Positions 10,302 to 18,698 of a stretch of 36,202 bases of DNA are shown piece after piece (within the stretch, counting starts at the first letter, position 1; the number at the start of each line of letters is the position of its first letter). Both the position numbers and the translations under genes were made by a program. Source of the stretch: G963677915 sp963677915 (GTDB taxonomy: Bacteria > Bacillota > Clostridia > Lachnospirales > Vallitaleaceae); the NCBI GenBank assembly GCA_963677915.2, contig CAXXGE010000043.1:1-36202 (forward strand). Direction: 5' to 3'. The notes below the pieces were generated by a model that searched no databases, was not told the origin of the DNA, and saw nothing but the letters and a program-made list of their open reading frames with translations.

Positions 10302-11384
10302 CTATTTCTTCATCACGGCAGCATTCTTGACATAATAAAACTGGCATTCACCCAGTCTTTTATGAACGATATCCTCAATACCTGTGCAGGTTATGATTGT
10401 TTGAAGATCTTTCAAGTGGTCAACGAGAAAAAGCTGCCTGTTTTCGTCCAGTTCAGATAGGACATCATCAAGGAGAAGGACCGGCTTTGCTTCGCTTTTC
10501 ATAAGAACCAGGTCTATCTCTGACAGCTTCAGTGCCAACGCAGCTGTTCTTTTCTGCCCTTGGGAGCCAAATATCCTGGCATCCTTGCCGTCGATCTCGA
10601 ACCTCAGATCATCCCTATGGGGACCTACCGATGTGATACCAAGCTTGATATCTTTCCTCCTGTGCTTCATCAGCTTCAGCGCATAGTCTTCCGGCGCCGC
10701 ATTTTTTTCATAGACGACTTCCAGCGTCTCCACCCCTCCGGTCAGCATCCGGTGCTTTTCCGAAACAATCGGCGCCAGTTCTTCGATGAAATTCTGTCGG
10801 CCCCTCATGACCGATAGACCGAATTCAGTCAGCTGCCCGTCCCATACGTCAAGCAGAGCCTCATCCGCCTCCCCGGTCTGCAGCTGCCTGAGAAGGCTGT
10901 TTCTCTGCTTCAGTATCTTATGGTACTGGCTCAAATCGTGAAAATACAGCTTGTCCAGCTGTGACAGTTCAAGGTCGATAAAACGGCGCCTTTCCTTGGG
11001 ACCCTCTTTTATCAGACCAAGGTCCTCCGGTGAAAACATGACGACATGCATGACGCCCAGCAGTTCAGACATTTTCCTTACTGCAGTTTTGTCGACAGCA
11101 ATCGACTTCTTGCTATTTCTCCTCAAATGCACATCGACAGTCTCTTCAATGCCGTCTCTCTGAAAAGAAAGATGCACTTCACCTTCCTTCTCCCCGATCA
11201 AGATAAGTTCCCTGTCGACAGATGTCCTGTGAGACTTGGATGTGGCGCACAGATAGATGGCCTCTATGAGGTTGGTCTTTCCTTGAGCGTTTTCACCATA
11301 GATGATGTTGACGCCCGGTTCAAGTTCAAGAATCGCTTTTTCGTAATTCCTGAAATTGTGAAGCTCCAGTTTCGTTATGATCAT
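10302..11384 (-). CDS. recF: DNA replication and repair protein RecF
   Basis: SMC-like ABC ATPase (360 aa) that helps load RecA at single-strand gaps through RecOR. It shows the Walker A GENAQGKT (30-37), an ABC signature-like FGSQGQKRT, and Walker B VLLLDDVLSELD near residue 305. The N-terminal LELHNFRNYE is typical of the family. Its ATG overlaps the TGA of the S4 gene (ATGA), indicating translational coupling. Confidence 0.96.
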   Translation of the reverse strand: MIITKLELHNFRNYEKAILELEPGVNIIYGENAQGKTNLIEAIYLCATSKSHRTSVDRELILIGEKEGEVHLSFQRDGIEETVDVHLRRNSKKSIAVDKTAVRKMSELLGVMHVVMFSPEDLGLIKEGPKERRRFIDLELSQLDKLYFHDLSQYHKILKQRNSLLRQLQTGEADEALLDVWDGQLTEFGLSVMRGRQNFIEELAPIVSEKHRMLTGGVETLEVVYEKNAAPEDYALKLMKHRRKDIKLGITSVGPHRDDLRFEIDGKDARIFGSQGQKRTAALALKLSEIDLVLMKSEAKPVLLLDDVLSELDENRQLFLVDHLKDLQTIITCTGIEDIVHKRLGECQFYYVKNAAVMKK

Positions 11385-11587
11385 ACAGTAAATGCACCGA
11401 CGCCTTCCACTTGGACTTCATCCCCGGGATGGAGTTTCCTCCCCCTTCTCAGTTCTGTCTCTCCGTTTACTTTTACCATGCCTTCCTGGATAAGTATTTT
11501 CGCATGCACACCTGAATCAGCGATACCTTCAAGCTTCAGGAACTGTCCAAGTTTTATTTCAACGATTCTTTCTTCTTGGTTATCCAT
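11381..11587 (-). CDS. yaaA: S4-domain RNA-binding protein (YaaA/RlbA type)
   Basis: A 68-residue protein made almost entirely of one S4 RNA-binding fold: IKLGQFLKLEGIADSGVHAK, then VKVNGE and RRGRKLHPGDEVQVEG. The position between dnaN and recF is the standard place for this small protein in Firmicutes; the B. subtilis counterpart has been linked to ribosome assembly. Its ribosome-binding site (AGGTGA) includes the dnaN stop codon, and its own end overlaps recF. It is tightly coupled within the dnaA-dnaN-recF operon. Confidence 0.92.
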   Translation of the reverse strand: MDNQEERIVEIKLGQFLKLEGIADSGVHAKILIQEGMVKVNGETELRRGRKLHPGDEVQVEGVGAFTV

Positions 11588-11591
11588 TTCA

Positions 11592-12698
11592 TCACCTGTT
11601 CAGCCTGATCGGCAGTATAAGATACTTGTAGTCGTCCCCTTCTACCTGCCTGATGATACAAGGATTGACAGCATTGGTGAACTGAAGGCATATCTTCTCA
11701 TCTTCAATCGCTTTTAAAGCCTCAATCATGTAGCGGGGATTGAATGCGATTTCAAGGGGCTGTCCTTCCTGCTCTATTTCGATTTCTTCGTGAACGTTGC
11801 CAAGTTCCGTATTCGACGTAATCAGCAGCGTATCCTTGCTGATTTCAAGCTTGATTGGGCTCTTCTTGCTTTCTCTGGCAATCAGTGCCGCCCTTTCAAT
11901 ACTGCTTTGAAGCTTCTTTTTGTCGACTGTAATCAGCGTATCGTAGTCAGCAGAGAAAATCTGTTCGTAATTCGGGAAGTCACCTTCGAGGAGTCTTGAA
12001 ACGACAATGCTGCCCTCCAGTTCGAACAGGACATGCTTTTCTGAGAAATAGATGGTGACCATGTCGGCTTCATCACTGGTCAGGATCTTGCTTATCTCAG
12101 AAAGGGTCTTTCCGGGTACGACAACAGAAGTATTCTCATACGTGTCGTCAAAAACTGTGTTGCGTATGGATACCCTGTAACCGTCGACAGAGACGAGGCC
12201 GAGTCTGTTGTCTTTCAGTTCAAGCAGTTCCCCCGTCAATACCGGTTTGATTTCTTTAACGGCAATCGAGAAGATCGTCTGCTGAATCATGTCTTTGAGT
12301 ACAGTCTGTGGGATGGAAATACTGTAGCTTCTTGTTATCTGCGGAAGATGGATAAACTCCGAGCCTGCCTGACCTGGAATGTTGAACTCGGATTTCTCGG
12401 CAACTATTTTCGTCAGGTTGGTTTCATCAACGGTTATCTCGACTTCGCTGTCTGGCAGTTTTTTTACAATCTCGGAAAAGATCCTTGCATCGATGGCTAC
12501 GCTGCCCGTTTCGATGATGTTGGAATCAACGATGCTTTCAATACCGAGTTCCAAATCGTTGCTTATAAGCTTGAATCCATCTTCAGTTGCCTGAAGGAGG
12601 ATGCACTGCAGTATTTGCAAGGTCGTTCTTGTCGATACTGCTTTCAGGACTGTATTGACACCATCGAGCAGATCGTTTTTGTCACAAGTCAATTTCAT
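11592..12698 (-). CDS. dnaN: DNA polymerase III beta subunit (sliding clamp)
   Basis: Processivity clamp (368 aa) with three repeated clamp domains of about 120 residues. The family N-terminus MKLTCDKNDLLDGVNTVLKAVS and the C-terminal ending YLILPIRLNR are clear. It starts at ATG 12698 after GAAAGGAG. It forms a ring around DNA for polymerase III and is the hub for replication and repair partners. It lies just downstream of dnaA, separated by a 220-nt region that holds part of the origin. Confidence 0.98.
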   Translation of the reverse strand: MKLTCDKNDLLDGVNTVLKAVSTRTTLQILQCILLQATEDGFKLISNDLELGIESIVDSNIIETGSVAIDARIFSEIVKKLPDSEVEITVDETNLTKIVAEKSEFNIPGQAGSEFIHLPQITRSYSISIPQTVLKDMIQQTIFSIAVKEIKPVLTGELLELKDNRLGLVSVDGYRVSIRNTVFDDTYENTSVVVPGKTLSEISKILTSDEADMVTIYFSEKHVLFELEGSIVVSRLLEGDFPNYEQIFSADYDTLITVDKKKLQSSIERAALIARESKKSPIKLEISKDTLLITSNTELGNVHEEIEIEQEGQPLEIAFNPRYMIEALKAIEDEKICLQFTNAVNPCIIRQVEGDDYKYLILPIRLNR

Positions 12699-12727
12699 CG
12701 GACTGACTCCTTTCGGTCTTGGGTCTT

Positions 12728-12917
12728 GTGTATAAAGTAATAAAGAGATTTTTTATAGTCATTGGAGTAATAGTAGTTGTGGAATTGTGAATAAGTGCCT
12801 TCAACCCTCTATTTTACTGCATTTACAGAAGTTGACAAATATGTGGACACAGGAAAAAGTTATCCTTTTTCATGCACAGGGCATTTTTTATCTTCAGGCA
12901 ATCTACAGCTTATCCAC
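12728..12917. other. oriC, downstream part (DnaA boxes, trio repeats, AT-rich unwinding region)
   Basis: The dnaA-dnaN gap holds a DnaA box TTATTCACA (12786-12794, minus), an adjacent weaker box AATTCCACA (12778-12786, minus), then on the minus strand CTACTATTACTCC (12764-12776). The last matches the spaced DnaA-trio pattern next to the B. subtilis unwinding element. An A/T-rich stretch (12728-12760) follows. A consensus box TTATCCACA (12909-12917, plus) sits at the dnaA stop codon. This fits the downstream subregion of a bipartite Firmicute origin; the assignment is by pattern only. Confidence 0.75.
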
Positions 12918-12918
12918 A

Positions 12919-14274
12919 TCATTTTCCAGTGATCTTCTTGGTAAGAATATCGATATTGTTCTTCAGCGAATAGTCCGATGCTATGTCCGATTTGATCTTT
13001 TCATAGCCGTGAAGAATGGTTGTATGGTCCCTTTTACCGATGGCCTCTCCTATTTTAGGAAGGGACAGGTCTGTCAGTTTCCTGCAAAGGTACATGACAA
13101 TCTGTCTTGGATAGGCAATTTCACGGGGTCTTTTCTTGGAAATGATGTCACTGGTTGATACGTTGAAGTGTTCAGCGACTATTTCCAGAATCAGCTGTGG
13201 CGTGATCTTAGGCGCTTCCGTTGGGGCAATAAGGTCCTTAAGTGCTGTCTCGGCGATTTCCATCGTGATGTTCTGGCGGACAAGCAGTCTTGAATATGCC
13301 AGTATCTTGTTGATTGCGCCTTCAAGTTCTCGGATATTGGATTTCACATTATTTGCTACATACTGCATGACTTCATCCGGGATATCCAGACTCTCAATTT
13401 CGGCTTTCTTCCTTAATATGGCCATTCTTGTTTCGAAGTCGGGTGCCTGGATATCTGCAATCAGGCCCCACTCGAATCGGGAACGAAGTCTCTCCTCCAG
13501 AGTCTCAATTTCTTTGGGAGGACGGTCCGCAGCTATGATAATCTGTTTTTTCGCTTCATATAATGTATTGAATGTATGGAAGAATTCTTCCTGCGTCCGT
13601 TCTTTCCCTGCAATAAACTGGATATCGTCTACCAGAAGCACATCGATCTCCCTGTACTTCCTTCTGAATTCCTCGTTTTTATCGTCACGGATCGAGTTGA
13701 TCAGCTCATTGGTGAATTTCTCCGAAGACACATAAAGCACTTTGGCGTTGGTGTTGTCATCGAATATGAAATGCGCAATGGACTGCATCAAGTGGGTTTT
13801 TCCCAATCCCACGCCACCATAAATAAAGAGTGGATTGTATGCTTCAGCAGGTGCTTCTGCTACGGCGAGCGATGCTGCGTGTGCAAACTTATTGTTGTTT
13901 CCGACTACGAATGTATCAAAGGTGTAGCGTGGATTCAACAACCCGCTTTCAGCAAATCCATTCTTAAAGGATGTGTTTTCACTTTCCCGTTCCATTCCCC
14001 TAGAAGAAGATACCCTTTCATTCGGCAAAATAAAGCGTACGCTGAACTCTTTATCCATGACTTCATGGATGGCCGCCTGTATCGATCTTTGATACTTCTT
14101 CTCAATGACGTTCTTTGCCATCTGGTCATCCACAACCAGAACCACCGTATTGTCCGAGACATCTGCGGGTTCGAGCTTCTCAAGAAACGTCTTGTACGAA
14201 ATAACTGAGATATCGGATTCATACCTCAACAAGTTTTTGATGTCATCCCATTTTTCCACAAGAGGATGAGACAT
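12919..14274 (-). CDS. dnaA: Chromosomal replication initiator DnaA
   Basis: Origin-binding AAA+ protein (451 aa). Domain I is at the N-terminus (interaction domain), domain II is a short linker (about 85-112), domain III has Walker A GGVGLGKT (153-160) and Walker B VLLVDDIQF, and domain IV ends with the DNA-binding signature RDHTTILHGYEKI. The GTAATA leader and GGGGG stretch precede ATG 14274. The gene is flanked on both sides by DnaA boxes, as expected for autoregulation and initiation. Confidence 0.99.
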   Translation of the reverse strand: MSHPLVEKWDDIKNLLRYESDISVISYKTFLEKLEPADVSDNTVVLVVDDQMAKNVIEKKYQRSIQAAIHEVMDKEFSVRFILPNERVSSSRGMERESENTSFKNGFAESGLLNPRYTFDTFVVGNNNKFAHAASLAVAEAPAEAYNPLFIYGGVGLGKTHLMQSIAHFIFDDNTNAKVLYVSSEKFTNELINSIRDDKNEEFRRKYREIDVLLVDDIQFIAGKERTQEEFFHTFNTLYEAKKQIIIAADRPPKEIETLEERLRSRFEWGLIADIQAPDFETRMAILRKKAEIESLDIPDEVMQYVANNVKSNIRELEGAINKILAYSRLLVRQNITMEIAETALKDLIAPTEAPKITPQLILEIVAEHFNVSTSDIISKKRPREIAYPRQIVMYLCRKLTDLSLPKIGEAIGKRDHTTILHGYEKIKSDIASDYSLKNNIDILTKKITGK

Positions 14275-14336
14275 GTTATTACCCCCTTCATACCTTATAA
14301 ATAATGTGGCCTTATATGACCATCGTATAGATATAT

Positions 14337-14365
14337 ATAATACTCCATTAAAAAGGGCATTTCAA
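14337..14365 (-). promoter_or_regulatory. dnaA promoter
   Basis: On the minus strand TTGAAA (14360-14365), a 17-bp spacer and TATTAT (14337-14342). The nearest DnaA box is about 40 bp upstream at 14405-14413, so repression by DnaA is plausible. Confidence 0.75.
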
Positions 14366-14404
14366 TCGACGAAAAATGGATCGTCCTGTTTAAAATGTGA
14401 ATAG

Positions 14405-14658
14405 TTATCCAAAGAGGGGGTGTTTATTCTGTGGATAACTTATTTTTTCCAGATTATCCACAGCTGGGTTCAAATAATATCTACATAATTGGCGATTGAA
14501 GTAAACCCTTGAAAATACTGGAAATTTTGTAAAAATCCGATGCGGCCGTCTGGGATAAAATATTGGGGTTTTCCACAAGAAAAAAGAAATGTGTTGATAA
14601 GAAGTTTTTAACAAGTTATCCACAGGAAATTGGCTGAGATGCGCATATCTGTGGATAA
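14405..14658. other. oriC, upstream part (DnaA box cluster)
   Basis: The dnaA-rpmH gap (14275-14810) has no gene. It holds four consensus TTATCCACA boxes at 14430-14438 (minus), 14454-14462 (plus), 14616-14624 (plus) and 14650-14658 (minus). Three one-mismatch boxes lie at 14405-14413 (plus), 14569-14577 (plus) and 14592-14600 (minus). This matches the upstream subregion of the origin. The rest of the gap carries the dnaA promoter at one side and the rpmH promoter at the other. Confidence 0.93.
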
Positions 14659-14690
14659 CATTTCGAAAAAATATTTTATGAGAAAATATC

Positions 14691-14719
14691 TTGACGATAA
14701 GGGGTTTTATCACTATAAT
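14691..14719 (+). promoter_or_regulatory. rpmH promoter
   Basis: TTGACG (14691-14696), 17-bp spacer, TATAAT (14714-14719). Predicted start near 14726, giving a leader of about 85 nt before rpmH. Confidence 0.85.
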
Positions 14720-14810
14720 TGAAATAGTGCTTTTAAGGCGACTATTTTTTTTCGTCAAAATTTGAGGTTAACTTTTGATATAACTTCTGGTATTAAGGAG
14801 GTGTGATGCG

Positions 14811-14945
14811 ATGAAAATGACATTACAGCCAAAGAAGAGACAAAGAAGCAAAGAACACGGCTTTAGAAAAAGAATGAAAACAAGAAGCGGTAAAAATGTT
14901 CTTGCAAGAAGAAGAGCTAAAGGTAGAAAAAAATTGTCAGCTTAA
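14811..14945 (+). CDS. rpmH: 50S ribosomal protein L34
   Basis: A 44-residue, very basic ribosomal protein recognised by QPKKRQRSKEHGFRKRM and the ending GRKKLSA. AAGGAGG lies 9 nt before ATG 14811. Its start MKMTLQ is slightly unlike the common MKRTYQ; initiation at the second ATG (14817) would remove two residues. It opens the rightward operon next to oriC, and its stop codon lies in a terminator-like hairpin that precedes rnpA. Confidence 0.97.
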   Translation: MKMTLQPKKRQRSKEHGFRKRMKTRSGKNVLARRRAKGRKKLSA

Positions 14946-14974
14946 GGTCGCATTCATGTGGCCTTTTCTTCTTT
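14944..14974 (+). terminator. Attenuator-like hairpin between rpmH and rnpA
   Basis: AAGGTCGCA (14944-14952), TTCA loop, TGTGGCCTT (14957-14965) form a 9-bp stem with two G-U pairs, followed by a T-rich tract to 14974. It overlaps the rpmH stop codon and ends at the rnpA start. A partial terminator would let L34 be made in excess over RNase P protein. Confidence 0.6.
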
Positions 14975-15310
14975 ATGAAACCAATTCAGGGAATTAAAAA
15001 GAACAGCAGATTTAGAAGTGTATATCAAGAGGGGCACTCACTTGCCAACAGGTCGTTGGTTATGTACAGATCGGAGTCGGAGGCCGGGGATACCAGACTT
15101 GGCATATCGGTTAGCAAAAAGGTTGGAAACAGCGTTATAAGGCATCGGATCAAAAGGCTTATCAAGGAAGCGTTCAGGCTGAATCAGCAGCACTTGAAAA
15201 AAGGGTATGACATCGTTGTCATTGCCAGACAGAACGCACTGGGTAAGTCTTATCATAGTATAGAAAGAGATGTCATTCATTTATTGAAGAAACATGACCT
15301 TTTCATTTGA
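14975..15310 (+). CDS. rnpA: Ribonuclease P protein component
   Basis: Protein cofactor (111 aa) of RNase P, which removes 5' leaders from pre-tRNAs. It has the family N-terminus GIKKNSRFRSVYQEG and the RNA-binding signature NSVIRHRIKRLIKEAFR (52-68), with RHR in place of the more common RNR. The ATG at 14975 gives a normal-length protein but no Shine-Dalgarno sequence is visible; the upstream bases are the T-tract of the rpmH hairpin. Expression may depend on coupling or read-through. Confidence 0.95.
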   Translation: MKPIQGIKKNSRFRSVYQEGHSLANRSLVMYRSESEAGDTRLGISVSKKVGNSVIRHRIKRLIKEAFRLNQQHLKKGYDIVVIARQNALGKSYHSIERDVIHLLKKHDLFI

Positions 15311-15328
15311 TTTCATATTATGTATAAT
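15300..15328 (+). promoter_or_regulatory. Possible internal promoter before yidD
   Basis: TTTTCA (15300-15305), 17-bp spacer, TATAAT (15323-15328) at the rnpA-yidD junction. The -35 is weak, so this is only a candidate. Confidence 0.35.
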
Positions 15329-15367
15329 GATACTAATATGTCCAGAAAGACTTGAGATGGTTGGATT

Positions 15368-15577
15368 TTGAAGAATATTGCAATTATTTTGATAAAATTC
15401 TATAGAAGATTCATATCTCCGCTGAAAAAGGCAAGCTGTATTTATGTACCGACATGTTCGGCTTATGCTCTAGAAGCATTCCAAAAATACGGTTTTTTAA
15501 AAGGCGGCTATCTAAGCGTGAGAAGGGTCTTGAGATGCCATCCATTCCATAAAGGCGGTTATGATCCGCTGCCATAG
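15368..15577 (+). CDS. yidD: Membrane protein insertion efficiency factor YidD
   Basis: Small amphipathic protein (69 aa) that sits at the inner face of the membrane and assists YidC. The family pattern is clear: YRRFISPL, PTCSAYALEAFQKYG, then RRVLRCHPFHKGGYDPLP, with cysteines C24, C30 and C57. The start appears to be TTG 15368, because the only nearby upstream ATG frame stops at once; the ribosome-binding site is weak. It precedes yidC by 15 nt. Confidence 0.92.
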   Translation: MKNIAIILIKFYRRFISPLKKASCIYVPTCSAYALEAFQKYGFLKGGYLSVRRVLRCHPFHKGGYDPLP

Positions 15578-15592
15578 GAGGAACAGAATATT

Positions 15593-16567
15593 ATGACAGA
15601 AATTATCGTTTTGACCCAAAGTAGCACGTTCATCATAGGTGATATCGCAAAGTTGTTCGGTGTTATACTGGATTTCATCTACAACTTTTTCAGCAATATT
15701 GGTATTGAATCCCTTGGCATCAGTATTATTGTATTTACAGTCATCATCCGTACACTGATGCTTCCCTTGGCTTTCCAGCAGCAAAAGCAGATGAAGGAAA
15801 TGTCCAAGATACAGCCGGAACTCAAGGCCATTCAGGACAAGTACAAGAACAGGAAAGACCCGGATTCACAAAGGCAGATGCAGGCCGAAACAGGACAGCT
15901 GTATCAGAAGCATGGCGTCCATCCTTTTGGCGGATGCCTGCCGCTGATTATTCAGATGCCGATCATCTTCGCGCTTTTCCAGGTACTTAGAAACGTACCT
16001 TCCTATATCAACAGTATCAAGGAGCTTTTTGCAAGCATAGCAACAAGCGTTACAAGTGTTCCGGGTGCGGAAACCGTTCTTACGAGCGAGACATACAAGT
16101 CATCCATGTCTCAGGTGAAAGATTTCATTATCACTGACCAGAACAAAGTGATTGACTTTCTTGGAAAATTCAGTTCTGACAACTGGAGTCAGTTGAAGCT
16201 TGATTTACCTTCAATAGCAGATGCCATTACGCCGTATGTCGACAAGATTATGGATATCAACTATTTCTTTGGCATCAATCTGGCCGACAAACCTAACCTG
16301 CTTTCCATAGGAATCCTGATTCCTGTTCTTAACGTCGTGGTACAGTTCCTTGTATCGAAGACAGCATCTCCAACCGGAACAGACCAAAGCGGTGCTCAGG
16401 GTGGTGCCCAAAAATCAATGATGTACACAATGCCGTTGATCACGGCAATATTCGTTATACAGATGCCTGCAGGTCTTGGCCTTTACTGGTTTGCCAGCAG
16501 TGCGTTCCAATTGGTGCAGCAGTTCGTGATCAACAGACATTTACACAGCAAAGATCAGAAAGCATAG
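15593..16567 (+). CDS. yidC: Membrane protein insertase YidC/Oxa1
   Basis: Membrane insertase, 324 aa, of the Gram-positive type without the large periplasmic domain. The first core membrane helix (GISIIVFTVIIRTLMLPLAF) carries the conserved intramembrane Arg (R53). A cytosolic coiled-coil hairpin follows (KQMKEMSKIQPELKAIQDKY), then HPFGGCLPLIIQMPIIFALF and the later helices. A long insertion between helices 2 and 3 (about residues 145-225) is predicted extracellular. There is no lipobox Cys at the N-terminus. AGGAGG lies 11 nt before ATG. Confidence 0.95.
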   Translation: MTEIIVLTQSSTFIIGDIAKLFGVILDFIYNFFSNIGIESLGISIIVFTVIIRTLMLPLAFQQQKQMKEMSKIQPELKAIQDKYKNRKDPDSQRQMQAETGQLYQKHGVHPFGGCLPLIIQMPIIFALFQVLRNVPSYINSIKELFASIATSVTSVPGAETVLTSETYKSSMSQVKDFIITDQNKVIDFLGKFSSDNWSQLKLDLPSIADAITPYVDKIMDINYFFGINLADKPNLLSIGILIPVLNVVVQFLVSKTASPTGTDQSGAQGGAQKSMMYTMPLITAIFVIQMPAGLGLYWFASSAFQLVQQFVINRHLHSKDQKA

Positions 16568-16580
16568 GAGGACAGCAATC

Positions 16581-17249
16581 ATGCAATTCGTTGAGAAATC
16601 GGCTAAGACAGTTGATGACGCTATAACGGAAGCTTTGGTTGAACTTGGTGTAACAAGCGACCAGGTAGAAGTTGAAGTCATCGACAAAGGTGCCAGCGGT
16701 TTGTTGAGCATTTTCAGCAACAAGATGGCCAGAGTAAAAGTATATAAAAAAGTAAATCCGGAAGGTTCCGCAGAACAGTTCCTTAAGGATGTATTCGAGA
16801 AAATGGGCATTGAAGTTGGCATTGCAATCGAAATGGATAAAAGCAACAACATGACCATTGACCTGAGCGGACCAAGTATGGGTGTGCTTATAGGAAAAAG
16901 AGGTCAGACGCTTGATTCTCTCCAGTATCTTGTCAGCCTTGTCGTGAACAAGGAGTCTGAAAAATATATTAGAGTGAAGCTGGATACAGAAAATTACAGG
17001 GACCGCAGAAAAGATACCCTTGAAAAACTTGCATCCAATCTGGCTCACAAAGTGAAAAAGACAGGCAGAAAATTCACTTTGGAACCGATGAATCCGTACG
17101 AGAGAAGAATCATCCATTCGACGCTTCAGAATAACAAGGCTGTTGAAACGCACAGTGAAGGGGAAGAGCCATACAGAAAAGTGGTCATTACACCTATGAA
17201 AAAGCGTCTCAGCAAACCAAAACCAAGACAGAAGAATCAAAATCAATAA
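16581..17249 (+). CDS. jag: RNA-binding protein KhpB/EloR (Jag)
   Basis: Cytosolic RNA-binding protein (222 aa) with the three-part Jag layout: Jag-N domain (1-55), a KH domain with GKRG (105-108) in the GxxG loop, and a C-terminal R3H domain (about 160-222, with NPYERRIIHSTLQ). In other Firmicutes it partners KhpA and affects cell elongation and division; that role is transferred from the family. AGGAGG precedes ATG, and it follows yidC by 13 nt. It is followed by a terminator. Confidence 0.95.
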   Translation: MQFVEKSAKTVDDAITEALVELGVTSDQVEVEVIDKGASGLLSIFSNKMARVKVYKKVNPEGSAEQFLKDVFEKMGIEVGIAIEMDKSNNMTIDLSGPSMGVLIGKRGQTLDSLQYLVSLVVNKESEKYIRVKLDTENYRDRRKDTLEKLASNLAHKVKKTGRKFTLEPMNPYERRIIHSTLQNNKAVETHSEGEEPYRKVVITPMKKRLSKPKPRQKNQNQ

Positions 17250-17256
17250 TGATGCC

Positions 17257-17287
17257 AAAACCCATGCTGAAAAAGCTTGGGTTTTTT
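17257..17287 (+). terminator. Terminator after jag
   Basis: AAAACCCA and TGGGTTTT arms enclose a short loop, with TTTTTT on the 3' side. It lies between jag and mnmE, leaving about 20 nt before the mnmE start. Confidence 0.8.
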
Positions 17288-17306
17288 GCACAAAGGGAGA
17301 AATAAC

Positions 17307-18686
17307 GTGTTCGATACAATCGCATCCATTTCAACGGCAATATCCAGTTCGGGTATTGGTATAATTAGGATAAGCGGCCCCGATGCCCTGGATGTCATTG
17401 CCAAGGTCTTTCATCCGATGGCTGACAAAGATATCAGGAAAGTGGCAAGCCATACCCTTCATTACGGAAGAATTATTAGTGAAGAAAGCGGGAAGCCCAT
17501 TGACGAAGTGATAGTATCTGTGATGAAAGGCCCTGCCAGCTATACAAAGGAAGATGTGGTGGAAGTCAATTGTCATGGCGGTGTACTTGTGACAAGACAG
17601 GTGCTTAACGTGGTTCTGATGGCCGGGTGCAGGTTGGCTGAACCAGGAGAATTCACAAAAAGAGCCTTTCTGAATGGGAGAATCGATTTGTCCCAGGCGG
17701 AAGCGGTCATGGATATCATCAATGCGCAGACACAGCTTTCCCTTGATGCATCCATGCATCAGTTGAAGGGCGATTTATCCGACAAAATTCAAAGAATCAA
17801 GGATGGTATGCTGGAACTGATCGCCCATATTGAAGCGTCGATCGACTATCCGGAATACGATATCGATGAACTCTCCTTTGACAGTGTCATGGACAAGATA
17901 GACGGTATGTCCGGTGACATCAAGCAGCTTTCCGAAAGCTATGACAATGGCAGGATTATCAAGGAAGGGATCAGGACCGTCATCATCGGGAAGCCGAATG
18001 TGGGAAAATCCACCCTGCTGAATGCGCTCCTTAGGGATAACAGGGCCATCGTTACTGAAATACCCGGTACAACCAGGGATGTCCTTGAAGAGTACATGAA
18101 TATACACGGCATTCCCATCCGACTGATGGATACAGCCGGTATAAGAGAGACGGAGGATATCGTCGAACAGATAGGCGTGTCGAAGTCCAAGGAAAGGCTG
18201 ATAGAGGCAGATCTTGTCATCATGGTGCTGGATGCTTCACGAGACCTTGAGGATGACGATATGGAGATACTCGGATTGATTGAGGATAAAGAAGCCATCT
18301 TCCTTCTGAACAAAATCGACCTGGAAGAGAAGATAGACAGAAGTATGCTGGAAAGACATGTGAAGGACAGCCGTTTTATAGAGGTCTCAGCTGTCAATAA
18401 CAAGGGAATCGCCACGCTTGAAAATGCGGTACGCGATATGTTCCTGATCGGTGAGATCGATATGGACAACCAGGTCTATATTACCAATGCGAGACACAAG
18501 GATGCCCTCGACAAAGCAGCAGCCAGTCTGGATGAAGTCAATGCATCCATCTCATCAGGCATGCCGGAAGACTGCTGGTCCATTGATTTGAAAAATGCTT
18601 ATGACAGTTTGTCCGTTGTGACTGGAGAATCAGTGACAGAGGATTTGATTGATCAGATATTCAGCCAGTTCTGCCTGGGTAAATAG
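17307..18686 (+). CDS. mnmE: tRNA modification GTPase MnmE
   Basis: GTPase (459 aa) that acts with MnmG to install the (carboxymethyl)aminomethyl group on U34 of certain tRNAs. The N-terminal folate-binding domain starts FDTIASISTA..GIGIIRISG. The G domain shows GKPNVGKST (228-236), DTAGIRE and NKID. The C-terminus is FCLGK, with the family's invariant cysteine. I use GTG 17307 with GGGAG upstream; the frame opens earlier at 17277, but that lies inside the jag terminator. Confidence 0.97.
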   Translation: MFDTIASISTAISSSGIGIIRISGPDALDVIAKVFHPMADKDIRKVASHTLHYGRIISEESGKPIDEVIVSVMKGPASYTKEDVVEVNCHGGVLVTRQVLNVVLMAGCRLAEPGEFTKRAFLNGRIDLSQAEAVMDIINAQTQLSLDASMHQLKGDLSDKIQRIKDGMLELIAHIEASIDYPEYDIDELSFDSVMDKIDGMSGDIKQLSESYDNGRIIKEGIRTVIIGKPNVGKSTLLNALLRDNRAIVTEIPGTTRDVLEEYMNIHGIPIRLMDTAGIRETEDIVEQIGVSKSKERLIEADLVIMVLDASRDLEDDDMEILGLIEDKEAIFLLNKIDLEEKIDRSMLERHVKDSRFIEVSAVNNKGIATLENAVRDMFLIGEIDMDNQVYITNARHKDALDKAAASLDEVNASISSGMPEDCWSIDLKNAYDSLSVVTGESVTEDLIDQIFSQFCLGK

Positions 18687-18698
18687 AGAGGTAATAAT

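Noticed and set aside
14405..14758. 117-codon minus-strand frame in the oriC gap
   Set aside because: It crosses DnaA boxes and the rpmH promoter, is low in complexity, and has no ribosome-binding site.
16530..17291. 253-codon minus-strand frame opposite jag
   Set aside because: It is antisense to a clear three-domain protein, and its translation resembles no family.
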